This document shows, piece by piece, positions 37,641 through 50,160 of a DNA stretch of 64,000 bases (within the stretch, counting starts at the first letter, position 1; each line of letters starts with the position of its first letter). Position numbers and translations under genes: made by a program. Origin of the DNA: Sialis fuliginosa (taxonomy: Eukaryota; Arthropoda; Insecta; Megaloptera; Sialidae); contig OY540813.1 in the NCBI GenBank assembly GCA_961205875.1, positions 21,423,001 to 21,487,000 on the forward strand, read 5' to 3'. Under the pieces are notes generated by a model. It searched no databases. It had not been told where the DNA came from and worked only from the letters and a program-made list of their open reading frames with translations.

Positions 37641-38499
37641 TAAAATAAAATGGATATTTAAAAAAATTGTAAACACATACTAATACACATTTAATTTAAT
37701 GAAAAGCTTGTGTATTAAAGTCATGTTTATAAAACTACTTATAAACGTGCAATAAAGGTAAACATACCCCTACTATCTCTCCCATGTGAAGGGCCGATAA
37801 AGCTTGAAGTGGGTTTCTGTTCTGCGCCTCTGACTCGTAATTAAAATGCACAATATGATTGGTTGTGTTGGTTAAATGGAATCAACGGGTATAATACAAT
37901 TCATTATTGAAGCTAGTTAGAAAAAGATAGACGTACTTTTATACTTATTATACTATACATCTTTCTCTATCTATTATTATTATTTATTTATTATTAGGTA
38001 ATGTGGGTACACAATTAATAAAAAGATAGAATTAATATCTAAAAAGATAAAAATGATCTGAAAATTTAAAATGACCATATAGTTAAAGTATAGTAATCAT
38101 GAAAAAATTAAAATGCAATTACTTGATTTGAGAGCCTCTGAATCACATACGACGTTAGAATAACAAAATGTTCACAAATTCGATTTCCTGGAATCGTCAG
38201 TTTTCATTTGATACTCCACTTTGCCGGGATTAAACAAATAATAATTTTAAGTAACTTATTTGCCCTCCTTAGGTCTATTATTGGTGCATCATTTACTATA
38301 ATTATATCAAATATCAGCTTTCTAAATCAAACGGTTCAGAAACTACATGGCTGTGACAGACAGACAGACACACTAAAAATGAATAAAATTTACAGGACAA
38401 ACTTATTTTCAAATTTTTATTGATTAATCAAAAACTGAAAATAAGTTTGATAATCTTAAGAAAATATGTGAAAGCTAGACATAGTTCATGTGCACAAAG
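37641..38499. other. AT-rich stretch with a dispersed-repeat tail
   Basis: At 38285-38400, ATTTACTATAATTATATCAA, AAACGGTTCAG and CAGACAGACAGACAC form a further copy of the family also present near 4740 and 21160. Confidence 0.5.
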
Positions 38500-38770
38500 C
38501 TATGAACCAACTAACAATTGTTTTGTCGGTCTTGTAGTTTAATTTTGTTTTGTTCCTGTTTTTGATAACAGTTGGTGGAAAACCGGCTTAATAAGGGTTG
38601 GATTCGACAACAGAACTGAATACAAAATAACGGCAGGTTGATATGAATGTATGTTTGATGGTCCAGGCCATAAATGAGTCTGTAAAATATGAAAGTATGT
38701 GCATTATCGCGGATAACACTCATAAATAACGAAATGTTTAGCCTCCGAGCGATGTGCAGTAAACTGACAA
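38500..38770. promoter_or_regulatory. Candidate conserved non-coding element
   Basis: Complex, GC-richer sequence with AACAATTGTT (38513-38522, a 10-bp SOX-type palindrome) followed by TTGTC, GGCCATAAATG near 38667 (posterior-Hox-type TTTATGG inverse) and paired TTATCGCGG and CGCGTGATAA near 38705 and 38772. No repeat copy elsewhere in the window. The minus strand is open for 70 codons but has no splice-bounded exon. Confidence 0.28.
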
Positions 38771-38894
38771 TCGCGTGATAAAATGTTATATAAAAATGAG
38801 TTTTATTTGTGCATTTCTGCAGGGGTGGAATTTCTATGAAGTGAAATAAATAATATCCATTTGCGCTGACTCGGTATGTAGAAAGTATAGGGTT

Positions 38895-39215
38895 TATTAG
38901 TGAGCGTCCGAGGCCGAGACGGTATCGAGACCACGACTAAGAATTAAAAAATATATATACATTTATTTTTATGTAATAAACAAACAAACAAAAAAATACA
39001 AAATGTATGTAAGTATCAAGTAATAAATTTTTACTAACAATAAATAATTATTATTGATAATATTGTAAAACCGAGACATTCGAAGATACTTATAAATTAA
39101 GTTGATATCTTCTCGGTCTTGTTTTGTCAAAATTTCAGATGGTCTCGTCTCATTTTAAGTTCAAGTCGTCTCGTCTAGATCTGAATCTAGGTCAATCTCG
39201 TTTCAAGACCAGAAT
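38895..39215. repeat. GAGAC/GTCTC-rich repeat, fullest copy
   Basis: The left side has GAGGCCGAGACGGTATCGAG with ACCACGACT. The right side has ACTTATAAATTAAGTTGATA, TCTTCTCGGTCTTG and CGTCTCGTCTAGATCTG. Matches 23195-23335. The two sides are partly inverse to each other, so the element may have loose terminal inverted repeats of GAGAC units. Confidence 0.5.
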
Positions 39216-40802
39216 AAGCCTAATTATAACGCGAAAAGAAAATATATGACTGATATTTTCCTTAAAAAATAAATGATTAAATCTAAAAAAAATCAATTTA
39301 ACATATTTATAGATAGATAGATAAATATAATGATCGTACTGATGTTGTCTTATAAAGATGCTTACTCCTTCAGAAGACAACAATTTAATACCAATATTGT
39401 GTACGAAGCTTTCCTTTATCCGTTTTAAAACCATCCAGACTATTGTCTTATATCCCCCAATGACTTTTTTTATCTTCATTGTTCTCTATGAAATTATTAA
39501 AAATCTTGATATAAAATGAACTATTCTCCCACAAGAGTAGAGGTTTAATATATCTCCCATCTTTATTCTTAAATTTTAAAACTATGTAGAATATTAAATT
39601 GACTATTTTTATTAAAAAATATGTACAATCCATATAACCAAAACATTAAAAAAAATATAATAATAAATTTAAAATTTAATGTAACCAATTCATATTATAC
39701 ATTATTTGGGATAACTTTAGTAAAAAAATCTTGAGAAAAGGATAAACAAACATTTATTACGCTTTAAGGGTGGGAGGGGAACCAATAGAGTTAAGTCACT
39801 GTACATTAAATGAGTATATGGAAGATAGTTAATTTAAACAAATCATTACTGTTTTATTTATAAAACGTAAGGGACGCCTTTTCCAATATTTTAAAATCAC
39901 TCACGCTCACGCCAGGCTACAATCGTGACCCGAAAGATTCACGCTCCGCATCCAGCTCTAGCGCGATAATGTGGTTCGATTTATCCAAAATTCAATTCAT
40001 TTATAAATCTCCGCTAAACACATTAAAATTGATTTTATTTGTAAATTCAAACTGTCAATAATTTAGAGCAGTCATTCGACTGTCAATCTTTATCAATGAC
40101 CAATCAAATTGTTATTTTTGAATTTTAATATTTAAACTCGCAGAGCTTAATATAGGTTACTGTCATCGAATAACAAAGAATGATTGATTTAAAATTTTAA
40201 TTTAACAAACTGTTAATATTTGAACATATCTATATTTGTATATTTTAATAATGCACTAGCAGTTAAAAACAAAGCTAAAACTGGATAATACAGCTACATT
40301 GATTTATGTTTTAAATATTTGTTTCATTTCTAGATTAAATTAGCAGTTTTCATATCATTATGTAGTTTTTAAATATTTATAATATCAGAAAAGTATACGC
40401 ACAATCTCTTTTTTGTAGTGGTGCTATGTCCCTCAGATCTACATATATGTATTTATACCATTTCTAAGAGGTAATAGAAGAGAAAATCCACTTGAAATAA
40501 AACTTATAAAGAAGAAGAAGAAGGTAATAGTCGCTTAGAAAGGTACGGAGTGTTTTTTTTATTTCTCCAAAAGGAATAAAAACATAATAATGATCTATAA
40601 AACATCAATACAATTGCCACGCAAGTAAGGGGGGGGGGGGGCATTCATTAATTAGTTAAAACTTATTTTTGGTGGCCGGTGGGGCCATAAAATAGTTTTT
40701 GTTAGTTCACTAACGCTAGTATGGTAGTAGTGCTGATGTCGAGTCAGACATACTATTTCAGTAATATATAAAATACTGCAAAAAGTTATCATAAAAATAA
40801 AC
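39216..40802. other. AT-rich stretch with one CpG patch
   Basis: 39895-39990 is a short CpG-rich patch (CACTCACGCTCACGCCAGGC and CTCTAGCGCGATAATG) with no frame. There is a poly-G run of 12 near 40629-40640 and an AAGAAGAAGAAGAAG run near 40511. No gene recognised. Confidence 0.45.
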
Positions 40803-42268
40803 AGGTACACAGAGAGAAAAGTCATGATAATTTTTATACAGAAAATCTTAGAAAAATTACTGTGCTCTCTTATAATGCGTGCGCAATCGACGATACAAGT
40901 AAAAAATATTTATACGTCCATATAAAAATTATCAGTGCTTACATTATATAAATTGCTTTTTTATCACGGTAGAAATTACGGTGCTAGCATGGTAATATTT
41001 GGAACGCTGTATCAGAAAACTGCCTTACCGGCCTTACCGATTCAGTAAAATTTCTATAGCTTATTATTTTTTTTTCAAACAGAAAGGTAAAAACAATAAA
41101 AAGCAATTTCATTTTAAGAAAGTTATCGATTTATTTATATAATATACATTGTTTTGAATTTTACAACTAATAATAGTTTACAAATATAGTTGTAGAACAA
41201 TTTACATAAAGATATGACAACCAATACATGTGCAAAGAGACCGATTCACAGAACAAATTAAATATAAAATAACGTATTTTCAATATCTAAAATCTAAACT
41301 AACCTATATCTGTCAAAACTTATTTTACAAATAAAACTTCTAAAAATAACACATTAAAACCGAACAAAACATTATTGTAAAACATTTATCACCCACATTC
41401 ATTTAAAATTCGCACAAAACAATAATTTTAATAAAATAAAAACAATCATAGCCATTTTAAATCTAAATGTGCTACACGTCCCGCTTTAAATATTATTCAC
41501 ACTAAAAACAATTTTGAATATAAATTAAAATATAATACTTTAAAATCACGATAACATAGAAAAATATCTTTAAAATAGAAAACACTACACAATTACAATA
41601 TGTACTTTTAAAACAAATATACATTCTAAATATGTATGTGACTGTAAGCTTATAGGCCGTCGGAAGATCGAAAATAGCCGATTGTACTCGAACCTTACTA
41701 CCTTGTTTATGCTGATAGTAAAATTTGCTTTATATCCTAACTTTCTATTAAGATATATCGAAAACCATAAATCTGAGATCTAGACATGATGCGTATGATT
41801 TTTAGAGAATCGTTTTACAAACAAAATAAAACCATACATACATCTCCACGATAAACAGTTAATGAGATATCACATTTTTAGTTTTTGTGTTTTCAACATA
41901 ATTGGTATCTTCTGTCTTTTTCTTTCTTTCTGCTTTTGCCAGATATCTTTGAAATATCATTGAATTTTATAAGTCAGTATTGTAAAATTTATCAGACCGC
42001 CTAATAATTTACATCAACTTAAATAGCATTTTTTTTAAGAAAAACAATTAAAAAATACAAATTTGTCGAGATAGGAACTTTTTACTGTGCTGTTTTATAA
42101 ATTTCGCTGGCCTGTATTTTAAAAAATACTATTGTGTCCTTTACTTTTTATATTATGAATTTTAATTTTTCTTATTTTACCGTATAAAATTGACCATATT
42201 CGACTTTCGCACATCGTTTATAGTGCAGAGCACAGTAATTTTTCTAACATTTTTCTCTCCGTGTACCT
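40803..42268. mobile_element. 1.47-kb non-coding TIR element
   Basis: The left end AGGTACACAGAGAGAAAA and the right end inverted AGGTACACGGAGAGAAAA differ by one base. Both then continue with TTAGAAAAATTACTGTGCTC after a left-arm insertion. The 1.3-kb interior is very AT-rich and has no open frame above 60 codons. A third, isolated 'CCGTGTACG' end lies near 43132. Target duplication not clear, superfamily unknown. Confidence 0.65.
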
Positions 42269-42799
42269 ACTGAGAAAAACACGTGTGTAGCGTTGAATAG
42301 ATATATATGTAGACTATAGATAGATCAAATAAAATAGCTTAATCTATTTTATAAATGTTAAAATTCAAATAGCATTCAATAACTTAATATTATTTAATAT
42401 ATAATATTAATGGAATGTGGAATATTGTTCCCCCCTTCTCTCTTCTCCAAATATCACATGACCGCGTACATTTCGTATGTATCGAAATTTTAGACGCCGA
42501 TGTTGAAATATGCAAAAAATTCGATTAGACGATATATGTATATATATATATTTCGGTATTGAATATTTTCAAATATTTTACCATATTATTATGCATACAT
42601 GTGTATTTCATACCCCATTGACATTATCGGATGAAAATTGGATATATTTTAACACTAAAATTCGTAGGTGATATTACTAGACTTTTTATTTTCTCGTCGG
42701 TCTTAAGAAAATTATTGATTTTGGTCTTTAAGATTCAAGACCCCTACAAAAAACACGTTTCTTAGAAAAATGCTTGTTTATACTAGTAATTACATCAAT

Positions 42800-42998
42800 C
42801 CGAGTAAAAAAAACACACGGCCGTGCTATGGCCGTGGTGCAATGGTGCATTCGTACGGCGGTGCTTGTTTCACAAACAAACCTAGTGCTGACGTCGTAAT
42901 TAAATGCACCACGACAGCACTAGGTTTGTTTGTGAAACAAGCACAGTTGTACGCCTGCACAACGGTCATAGAATTGCCGTGAGTTTTTTTTACTCGGG
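42800..42998. repeat. 199-bp GC-rich hairpin
   Basis: CCGAGTAAAAAAAACACACG at 42800 is inverted at the right end (GTGAGTTTTTTTTACTCGG, 42980-42997). The arms continue with GTGCTTGTTTCACAAACAAA followed by CCTAGTGCTG, matched in the right arm. The loop is about 14 bp (TAATTAAATGCACC). The arms diverge in the middle third, as in old MITEs. The 70-codon open frame across it is a consequence of the hairpin. The shape is that of a foldback MITE or a hairpin RNA precursor. Confidence 0.75.
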
Positions 42999-44342
42999 AA
43001 TTTAAGCGAAATTAGTTATATCACGCGTTATATTTTGATATACCGACTAAATTACTGTACTTTTGTGTATTTTCTTGCTTTTTTTGATTACTTTTTAAAT
43101 ATCGTTTATTACTTTTTACATATTTTTTTTTCCGTGTACGCATACGCTAAACATTAATAAATACCATGGAACTGTCAAAAGTGTTTGTTAGTTAACAAAC
43201 CTTATCAGTTTTTAATGAGATACCTCTATCAATTAATAACTATTGCATTAAAAATTTCATTTTATGTTGATTAGGTTCCTACATACATACATATATCAAA
43301 AGTATACTCTACTAGCAATTTTTGAGGGATCACAAAATAAATTTAACTGATTAAAAAATATGTATTTATATATAATTTGTATAATTTCATTAAAACTATG
43401 TTTGAAGTGAAAAAGTATTACATTTGTTTTAAAATAGCATGACCATGTCATCCATTTGTTACCCAGTTACCCCCAATGTCATAGAGGTATAAAAGGGTTA
43501 AATTAACTATTTGATAATTAATATGACAAAACATTACACACTAATTAACTTTGTCTAATTATAATCAGTACATTACATCTACAAACAAAATTATTCTCTA
43601 GTCATTCCACATTGTATAAATATTTAACCGTGCAACGATTGCATCGCAGGACCGAATACAAAATAGACATTATGCCGAACAAAATAGTCACAATTATTAG
43701 ACCAAAATTTGCAATATACATATAATATGTAATTTTATTAGATAGATGTGTTGAGTATTTCAAAATTAAACATTACTATTTTTTATTTAGAAGAGTAAGC
43801 TGTTTACAAGAAAACTTTTCAGACAAAAGTTACTCAGTTTGAAGGGGGCAATATCTTGATATTTTTTATTTGTATAGGTGTTTTTTAATAGTTTTTGTAA
43901 AATGAAATTTTTTTGTTTTCAATAAAAACCAACATATATTTTTGTTATATGGAACCTTTTTTATAGAGTATTGTTCTACTAATAGGAAGTCAAGATATTC
44001 GATCTCTAATAACTTTCGAAGAATTGACGGAATTTTTGACACGTTACTCATAACGCCTAAATTATGTGTGCAAAAATCCAACTAATTGTGAATTTTTTTA
44101 AAGAAAATTATTGGGTTATTACGATATTAAAAAAAAAACTCGTATTTGCCAGAATAAAAAATAAATAGTATTTATTACAAGCAACTATGTATGTATATTG
44201 AATTAAAATCCACCAAACTGAACATTTAAACAAAACATCATAAATCAACAGGTACAAAATAATATAGTATACTTCATAATATAATATAAAACGTTGATAA
44301 AGTTGAAATAATCATGATAATAGAGTGGACTACATATTATGA
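42999..44342. other. AT-rich non-coding stretch
   Basis: Near 43815-43850, TTTTCAGACAAAAGTTACTC resembles segments near 31823 and 56975 and may be a degenerate repeat. Nothing else recognised. Confidence 0.4.
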
Positions 44343-44343
44343 G

Positions 44344-44363
44344 GTATGTGTGTGTGTGTGTGT
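44344..44363. repeat. (GT)n microsatellite
   Basis: A run of about nine GT dinucleotides. Confidence 0.8.
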
Positions 44364-44394
44364 CCTGTGGCTACCCCAGCATGCCTATACAGGT

Positions 44395-44500
44395 GAGTGT
44401 TTATGTAGATATCTAGCGTGCGTGTGGTTGCTAAGCGACGTCGCGTCGCTTGGAAACAAATCGTACATATAGCTTAATTAACAGTGGACGCACGTGCACT
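44395..44500. promoter_or_regulatory. CpG-containing patch with palindrome
   Basis: AAGCGACGTCGCGTCGCTT (44433-44451) has 8-bp perfect arms. The overlapping GTTGCTAAGCGAC at 44427 is a weak RFX-like X-box. CGCACGTGCAC (E-box palindrome) and TTAATTAA follow within 50 bp. Function is inference. Confidence 0.25.
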
Positions 44501-46529
44501 ATGAATATACTATAGTGTAAATAATTTAATACACTATATTTAATAAGTCTTATAATAGTGAAAAACGGAATTTTATTAGCATTTCAGATGCGTGAATGTG
44601 TGAACAAGTAACACAACAGCTATTATGAGATTTGCCCGAACATTAAATTTGTGTTTGATACACTATCAGGGAGTCAAAAAAACATTTTTTTCACAGTTTT
44701 AACTACCACGGTTCAATAATAAGGTCTTGTTTTCTTTGTTAAATAATTACTTTTATGAATCAAACCTAATTATCGAAGATTGTAATTATCTTGATAATTT
44801 CGTGCCCTGATTTCGGAATACCAAAATCCGTATTAAAAAATAAATAATATTTTTATATAAAATAAAGCATATCTAATAATATAAAAAAATCTTGTACCTA
44901 CGCCCAACCACCGATTTGATAGCGAAGAAGTAAAAATTGAATTTTTAATTATCTGTATTTATAAAAGGAAGTGTTCTCACTGACTGACGGACTTACATAT
45001 CGGAAGTTCTTCTATATTAAAAAAGAGTTTTTAACGGTTTAATAAATGCCCCCCCCCCCAATTTTATATTAATAAAAATTCATTTAAAATTGTCTCTTAT
45101 CAAAAGCTAAATTCAATTGTTATTTTTTACAAAAGGCACCGCCACATCGAGTCAATTTTTAGTAACTGGCATGGCAGCTACTTGTCTGAGTTGAAAGTAT
45201 TAAAAATAGTCAAAATAAAGTAAAACTATTATTTACGTACTATTAACTACAGTTATTGTGTAATTACATTAAACATCTGTTAATAACAATTAAATATTTC
45301 AAATATTTATTTATTGCAAAAAAACAACTAAAAAGATATCACGGTTGGTATATTACAAGATTCACCTGAATGTGTACACTTTTTGTTATTTGGCAACACT
45401 GTGAACAGCGAGCAGCCCTTCGCAGTGTATATTTATACGCGTAGGTTGGCAATGGGTAACGGAAATCCGACTGTTCCTTAGACGTAGAATGACTCGCGAT
45501 AAGATTTATCTTTGAAATATATAAAAATGAAAGTTTTGTCAATGAAATGTGTCTTAAATGTTAACTCTCTACATTACTGTAGATGTAGGTACGGACGGCG
45601 TTATTTATGTACATGTACATTTGTTTTCTTTATATTATTTACCTTTTTACATTTGTTCTCTTTACCAGGGTTTCTAAAAAAAAATTTTATAATTTACATA
45701 TTATTATTGATAGCAGAATATCTTATTTTACCTCAATTTTGAAACGGGGTACCAAACTTATATGACAGTTCCATTACGTTTATTGACAGTTTGTCGCAGC
45801 GATAAAACAAGCCGTGGGTTTGACCCTTAAGGTCCACACAACCAACTTACCAACATGGTATGACTATAAATACTTGAATACTGGTTATTTATTGTTTCCA
45901 TATAGTAGTTTAAGTGAATATTTTTTTTAATGTATATACAAAATTTTAATGCAATTTGTCAGAAATAAAACCCACCTTTGTATTATGAATATTAGTTAAT
46001 ATAATACATATTTTTAGAATAACTAATCTGACAGTTTGAATTTAATTGCGTTTAGGCACGTATAAAAAATACTGAAATACATGTTTCATTATTTGTATTG
46101 TAGAATTCATAGTAAGTTTCAAGTAAATCCGATCAAAAAAATATTTTTACACCTTTTACACTTTTACACCTTCTTTTACCTCCTTTACATCCTTTCTTTC
46201 AGATCATATTCACGTTAAGTCGCTTCGATTAGCACCCTAACGAAGTCAATAGCATTTTTATTTGCGAGATTTCGTGCACGTAAAAAATGACACGCACACA
46301 CATCTTTCTGAAAATAGTGTAAATATACTTGAGACAAAATTACGTTGAAATTTTTGATTTTCGGACCGATTACAATAACTTCTTAATGGGAAGTTAAAAA
46401 TAGTGTACGGTCAGAATTACTGACTGAGTTTAAGTAAATTAAATTACCACTATTCTAAATTACAAATAACTATAACAGCTTTTCTTCGTATTTTATCGCT
46501 AATCAAAAATAAAATTTTGAAAGTATTTT
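44501..46529. other. AT-rich stretch
   Basis: 45370-45510 is somewhat GC-richer (CAGCGAGCAGCCCTTCGCAG) without a convincing frame. A C-run lies near 45049-45058. A TTTCTTTCAG acceptor-like site near 46200 has no partner donor. Nothing else recognised. Confidence 0.4.
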
Positions 46530-46810
46530 GTACACGCCTGGCAAATATTATCTGTAGCAATTTCCTCACACAGCATCTTAACAGGGATCTACCTCCCCCC
46601 ATGTGTCGAACTGTCAAAATCTTGATAACCTGTTGCCGGGGTGGACCCGTTAATACCATTTCGTTAATGTGCCAAAGCAGATGGCTCTGCCGTAATGGAT
46701 TACGTAAATACGTGCGTGTAAGATTATTATGTAACACTTCTTGGACACATGTGTGAGTTTGACGCTAATGTGGACGTCATCGTGTCCTCTAAATGAGGTG
46801 CGGATAATGT
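46530..46810. promoter_or_regulatory. Candidate developmental enhancer
   Basis: A distinct 280-bp island. TAATGGATTA (46693-46702) is a paired-class TAAT-2-ATTA palindrome that also contains the Otx/Bicoid GGATTA core. It overlaps TTACGTAA (46700-46707, PAR-bZIP/C/EBP palindrome). CAGATGGC (E-box) lies upstream, and ACACATGTGT and GGACGTCATC (CRE-like) downstream. Both strands are open for 79-95 codons because of composition. No splice-bounded exon. No repeat copy in the window. Confidence 0.38.
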
Positions 46811-49394
46811 ACTCAATGCAACTAGAAGGTACTCTAGTCTATCAATTACTAATCAGTATATTATGATGTAGGTATAATTTATAATCAGGTATATATTATG
46901 AAAGGCAAGTTTAATAATAAAAGATTGAACAAAATAAATAAATAACCATAATAATTATATTAAATTGTGTCGCAATAATATAGACCTGACATATAAAAAT
47001 AAAATTATTTATATTATTGTCGCTTTTTTAGTGGGGATTTTTTTTTCTTTTTTTCGCCTTTACAATCCCGGCGAATTTGGTATCAAATAAAAAATAACAA
47101 CTCAAGGAATTCAATCTTCTTCACATTTTATTATTATTAACATCTTAGTTCAACAAATTAAAAAAAAACCTGTGAAAAATAGTTGTCATCTGTCCATAAT
47201 TTCGAAATATAGTGAGAAATATCTGAAAAAAATTATGAATATGTATAATGATGTTGAGATCAGCACTGGCTTTTTTCAAAAATAATACAAAATTGTTAAA
47301 AGAAATAGACATAAATACGTTTGGAAACATATGTTGAACCAATACATAACTTGTGATTATTAACATTGCTTGGATTAAATATTATATTAACGAACATAAA
47401 ATTAACTAAGCATCCTTCATTATATGATTAATTTATTCATTTAAATAATTTCATATAAATAAATAGTAAATATTAACCAATTAAATATGACATTAATAAA
47501 ATGACGAATTTCTTTTAAACTGACCCAAATCAATCCTCTTTGACAAACAAACCGAAGAAATTACAACCATATATGCAAAGTGAGGGTAAAATGGATCAGA
47601 ATTCAATTAAAGTCATAATATATTCAGGACAGATTTTGAGTAAAATCTGAAATCAAAGGCTCTATATTAAAACATGAAAGTTCTGAAAATGGTGTTATTA
47701 ACTATTTTAATTACATATTTAACCTCATTTACAAAGATGTCTAGTAAAATTTGCTATTAACATATTTATAATATTCATATTTTGGCATAGTATTGGTATT
47801 GTAGATTATATTAAACATTTATTATATTTATTTAACAAATAATGAGAACAATTACTCTACGAAAATATGTTCTTAAGTACTTTTCTAAGAATATATTTTA
47901 GTACTTTTTATAAAAGTTCATATTTAAATATATTAAAAAAGTACATTTATAAATATTTAAGTACGACCTTATTTTCATACAATATAACGTAAAAACATTT
48001 GATTATATATATTTTTTAGGTAAATAGAATGGTATACTTATACATTATAGATTTTAATATTTTCTACATTTGTTTTAAGTATTAATTCTATTTATATTTA
48101 TGTACATACGAGTATACCTATAGTTTTTTACCGAACTTCTGTCATGAGAGTAATATACATAATTATGTAAAATAATTGATGATCGTAGATTAGATGTTTT
48201 AATTGATTATAGGCATAGGTAATAGGTAAGCTTTATCAATAATATAAACAGCAATTTACGACATTTAATTAATTTGTGAATAGAGAGTATAATTTAATAC
48301 ATCATTACTCGTCAGTTAACAATATTAAACAAAAATATATGTCCACTTTAATAAAATAAGTTATTAATACAGAAATATTAAAATAAACTTTTGAAAATAG
48401 AATTTCCACATTTTATTGGAAAAAATCATATAATTTTAACTGTAGTAGTTTTTCTTTGGTAAACATTTTGTGTGTGTGTTTTAATTTGTTTTAAATTTAA
48501 TTTCCATAATAGTAGTTCATTAAATATAGTTTTGTTTAAAATGCTTTGGTTAATATTAAATACCTAGATATTTTTTTCTCTGATTTTATGTAATTGCTGA
48601 TACATGTATTATTAGTTCTTCGAAAATTTTCTTACTGTACAATAAGCACAATGTTAAAATAACAACTCAAGAATACAACTGACAATTGATTTTATTATCA
48701 ATTTTATTCTATTTTATGCCACATTGTTTCGAGAAACGAGCACGATCAGAAATACAATCATATTGTATTTGATGTGCTGCTACATTGATTTCAGCAGAAT
48801 ATACATAACATTTTATATAAACAAACATATGTGCACTCGATGGGGGAGATCTGCAGTGATAAAATCTTATGTAAATACGTACAGATCTCTGCAAACACAA
48901 CTTGCTACTATTCTAACATTGGAATTCTGCAGTGGTTTAGTCGCAGTTTCTTGGAATGGTTTTGTGCATATTATATAGTTTCAAATTAATGCACTCAGCA
49001 TTATATTGATTATTATAATTATTGTTTAGGTTATATCCCATTGTTTATTCTTGTTGTTTTATTTTCTTTAGCATTTTGCTACGAACGAATGTGGTCATGT
49101 GGTAACAGTACTTTTTAGTGTTATATAAATTGATAAGAAATAAAAAAAAAATGTTTCGCAACGGAAACACATCATTTTTTAAATTTATTATAATAAAATC
49201 GATGAAGAGGATTTCGTAGTAAAGGGTATTTCTCATATTCATCTAGTCCCATTTCATTGAAAATCACTTTAATTAATTTAATTAATTTAATTTAATTTTT
49301 ACTATTTTATAATGCCTAGAGTACTTTTTTGTAGACAATATTGTCTTATTAAGCAGTAGGTATGTAAATTTATTTCATTTTAAAGAGAAGTTGT
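46811..49394. other. AT-rich stretch
   Basis: 48710-48965 is more complex and open on both strands (84 codons plus, 63 minus) but has no domain, splice signals or repeat copy. The rest is low-complexity AT. Confidence 0.4.
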
Positions 49395-49545
49395 GGCCAA
49401 AATTCAACATATAAAATAAACATTTTTCGTTACCTTTATGCAATCCCTTGATATGTTTTAAAAATATACCGAAAAATTAATTTAGCGCAAACCATCCATC
49501 GATCGATGAGAATCGCAGAATTTCACATACTAAAAATACAAAGTT
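49395..49545 (+). repeat. Dispersed repeat shared with 57970-58170
   Basis: CCAAAATTCAA, 'TGATATGTTTTAAAAATA', AATTTAG(C/A)GCAA, ATCGATGA and ATTTCACA follow the same order in both places. Decayed, non-coding. Confidence 0.45.
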
Positions 49546-49959
49546 GCAACTCCGTAGCATCGAAACGATTAAACTTACAATAATAGTTATAAGAATTTTT
49601 TTATACATAGTGAATATAATTTTGTATAAACGATTATTTTTATTTATAATAATGCTTATTATTAGACCCGAATAAGAGGTATAGCCAAAAAATATCTTTT
49701 TGTAGTGAAGACCGTCCTATCAATCGATTTTGGCGGGTTTCATTTATTATAAAATTTGTATTGTTTAAAATTCTAATTTGATTTAAACATGAGTCAAAAC
49801 GCACTATTGTATCTTCAATTTCGTTATCACGTTAAAAAAACGACTTTGCACCGATACTATCAGCATTAATATAATATCCTTTACTACATATATCTTACTA
49901 ATCATACATACTCAACCCACATATTCGCAACATAGAATGTAATAATATACATATACTCG

Positions 49960-50160
49960 TACGAGGAGCACTATAACGGTAAGAAGGCGTACCACCACCT
50001 TTGGAAGAGACGGTACGCAACATAGAGCATGTGTTGTACATCTTTGTGGTACAAAGCGAGATAATAATAGGCTCATTACACCAGGGAAGTCGCTTTGTAA
50101 CTGTCCCACCCCCAGTGGACCGTTATGTGCCGCTCGTACGTGATGATGATCTGTATTTGA
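49960..50160. promoter_or_regulatory. GC-richer island, candidate regulatory element
   Basis: The island contains TTTGTGGTACAAAG (near 50044), ACCACCACCTTTGG and CCCACCCCCAGTGG. The minus strand is open for 65 codons with no recognised domain. Composition and lack of repeats are the only grounds for calling it. Confidence 0.22.

Noticed and set aside
42770..42982. 70-codon open frame with Cys- and Thr-rich segments
   Set aside because: It spans the two arms of the hairpin at 42800-42998, so both halves are the same sequence read in both directions.
44427..44439. Second RFX X-box
   Set aside because: GTTGCTAAGCGAC needs two departures from the consensus. It is mentioned in the feature but not promoted.
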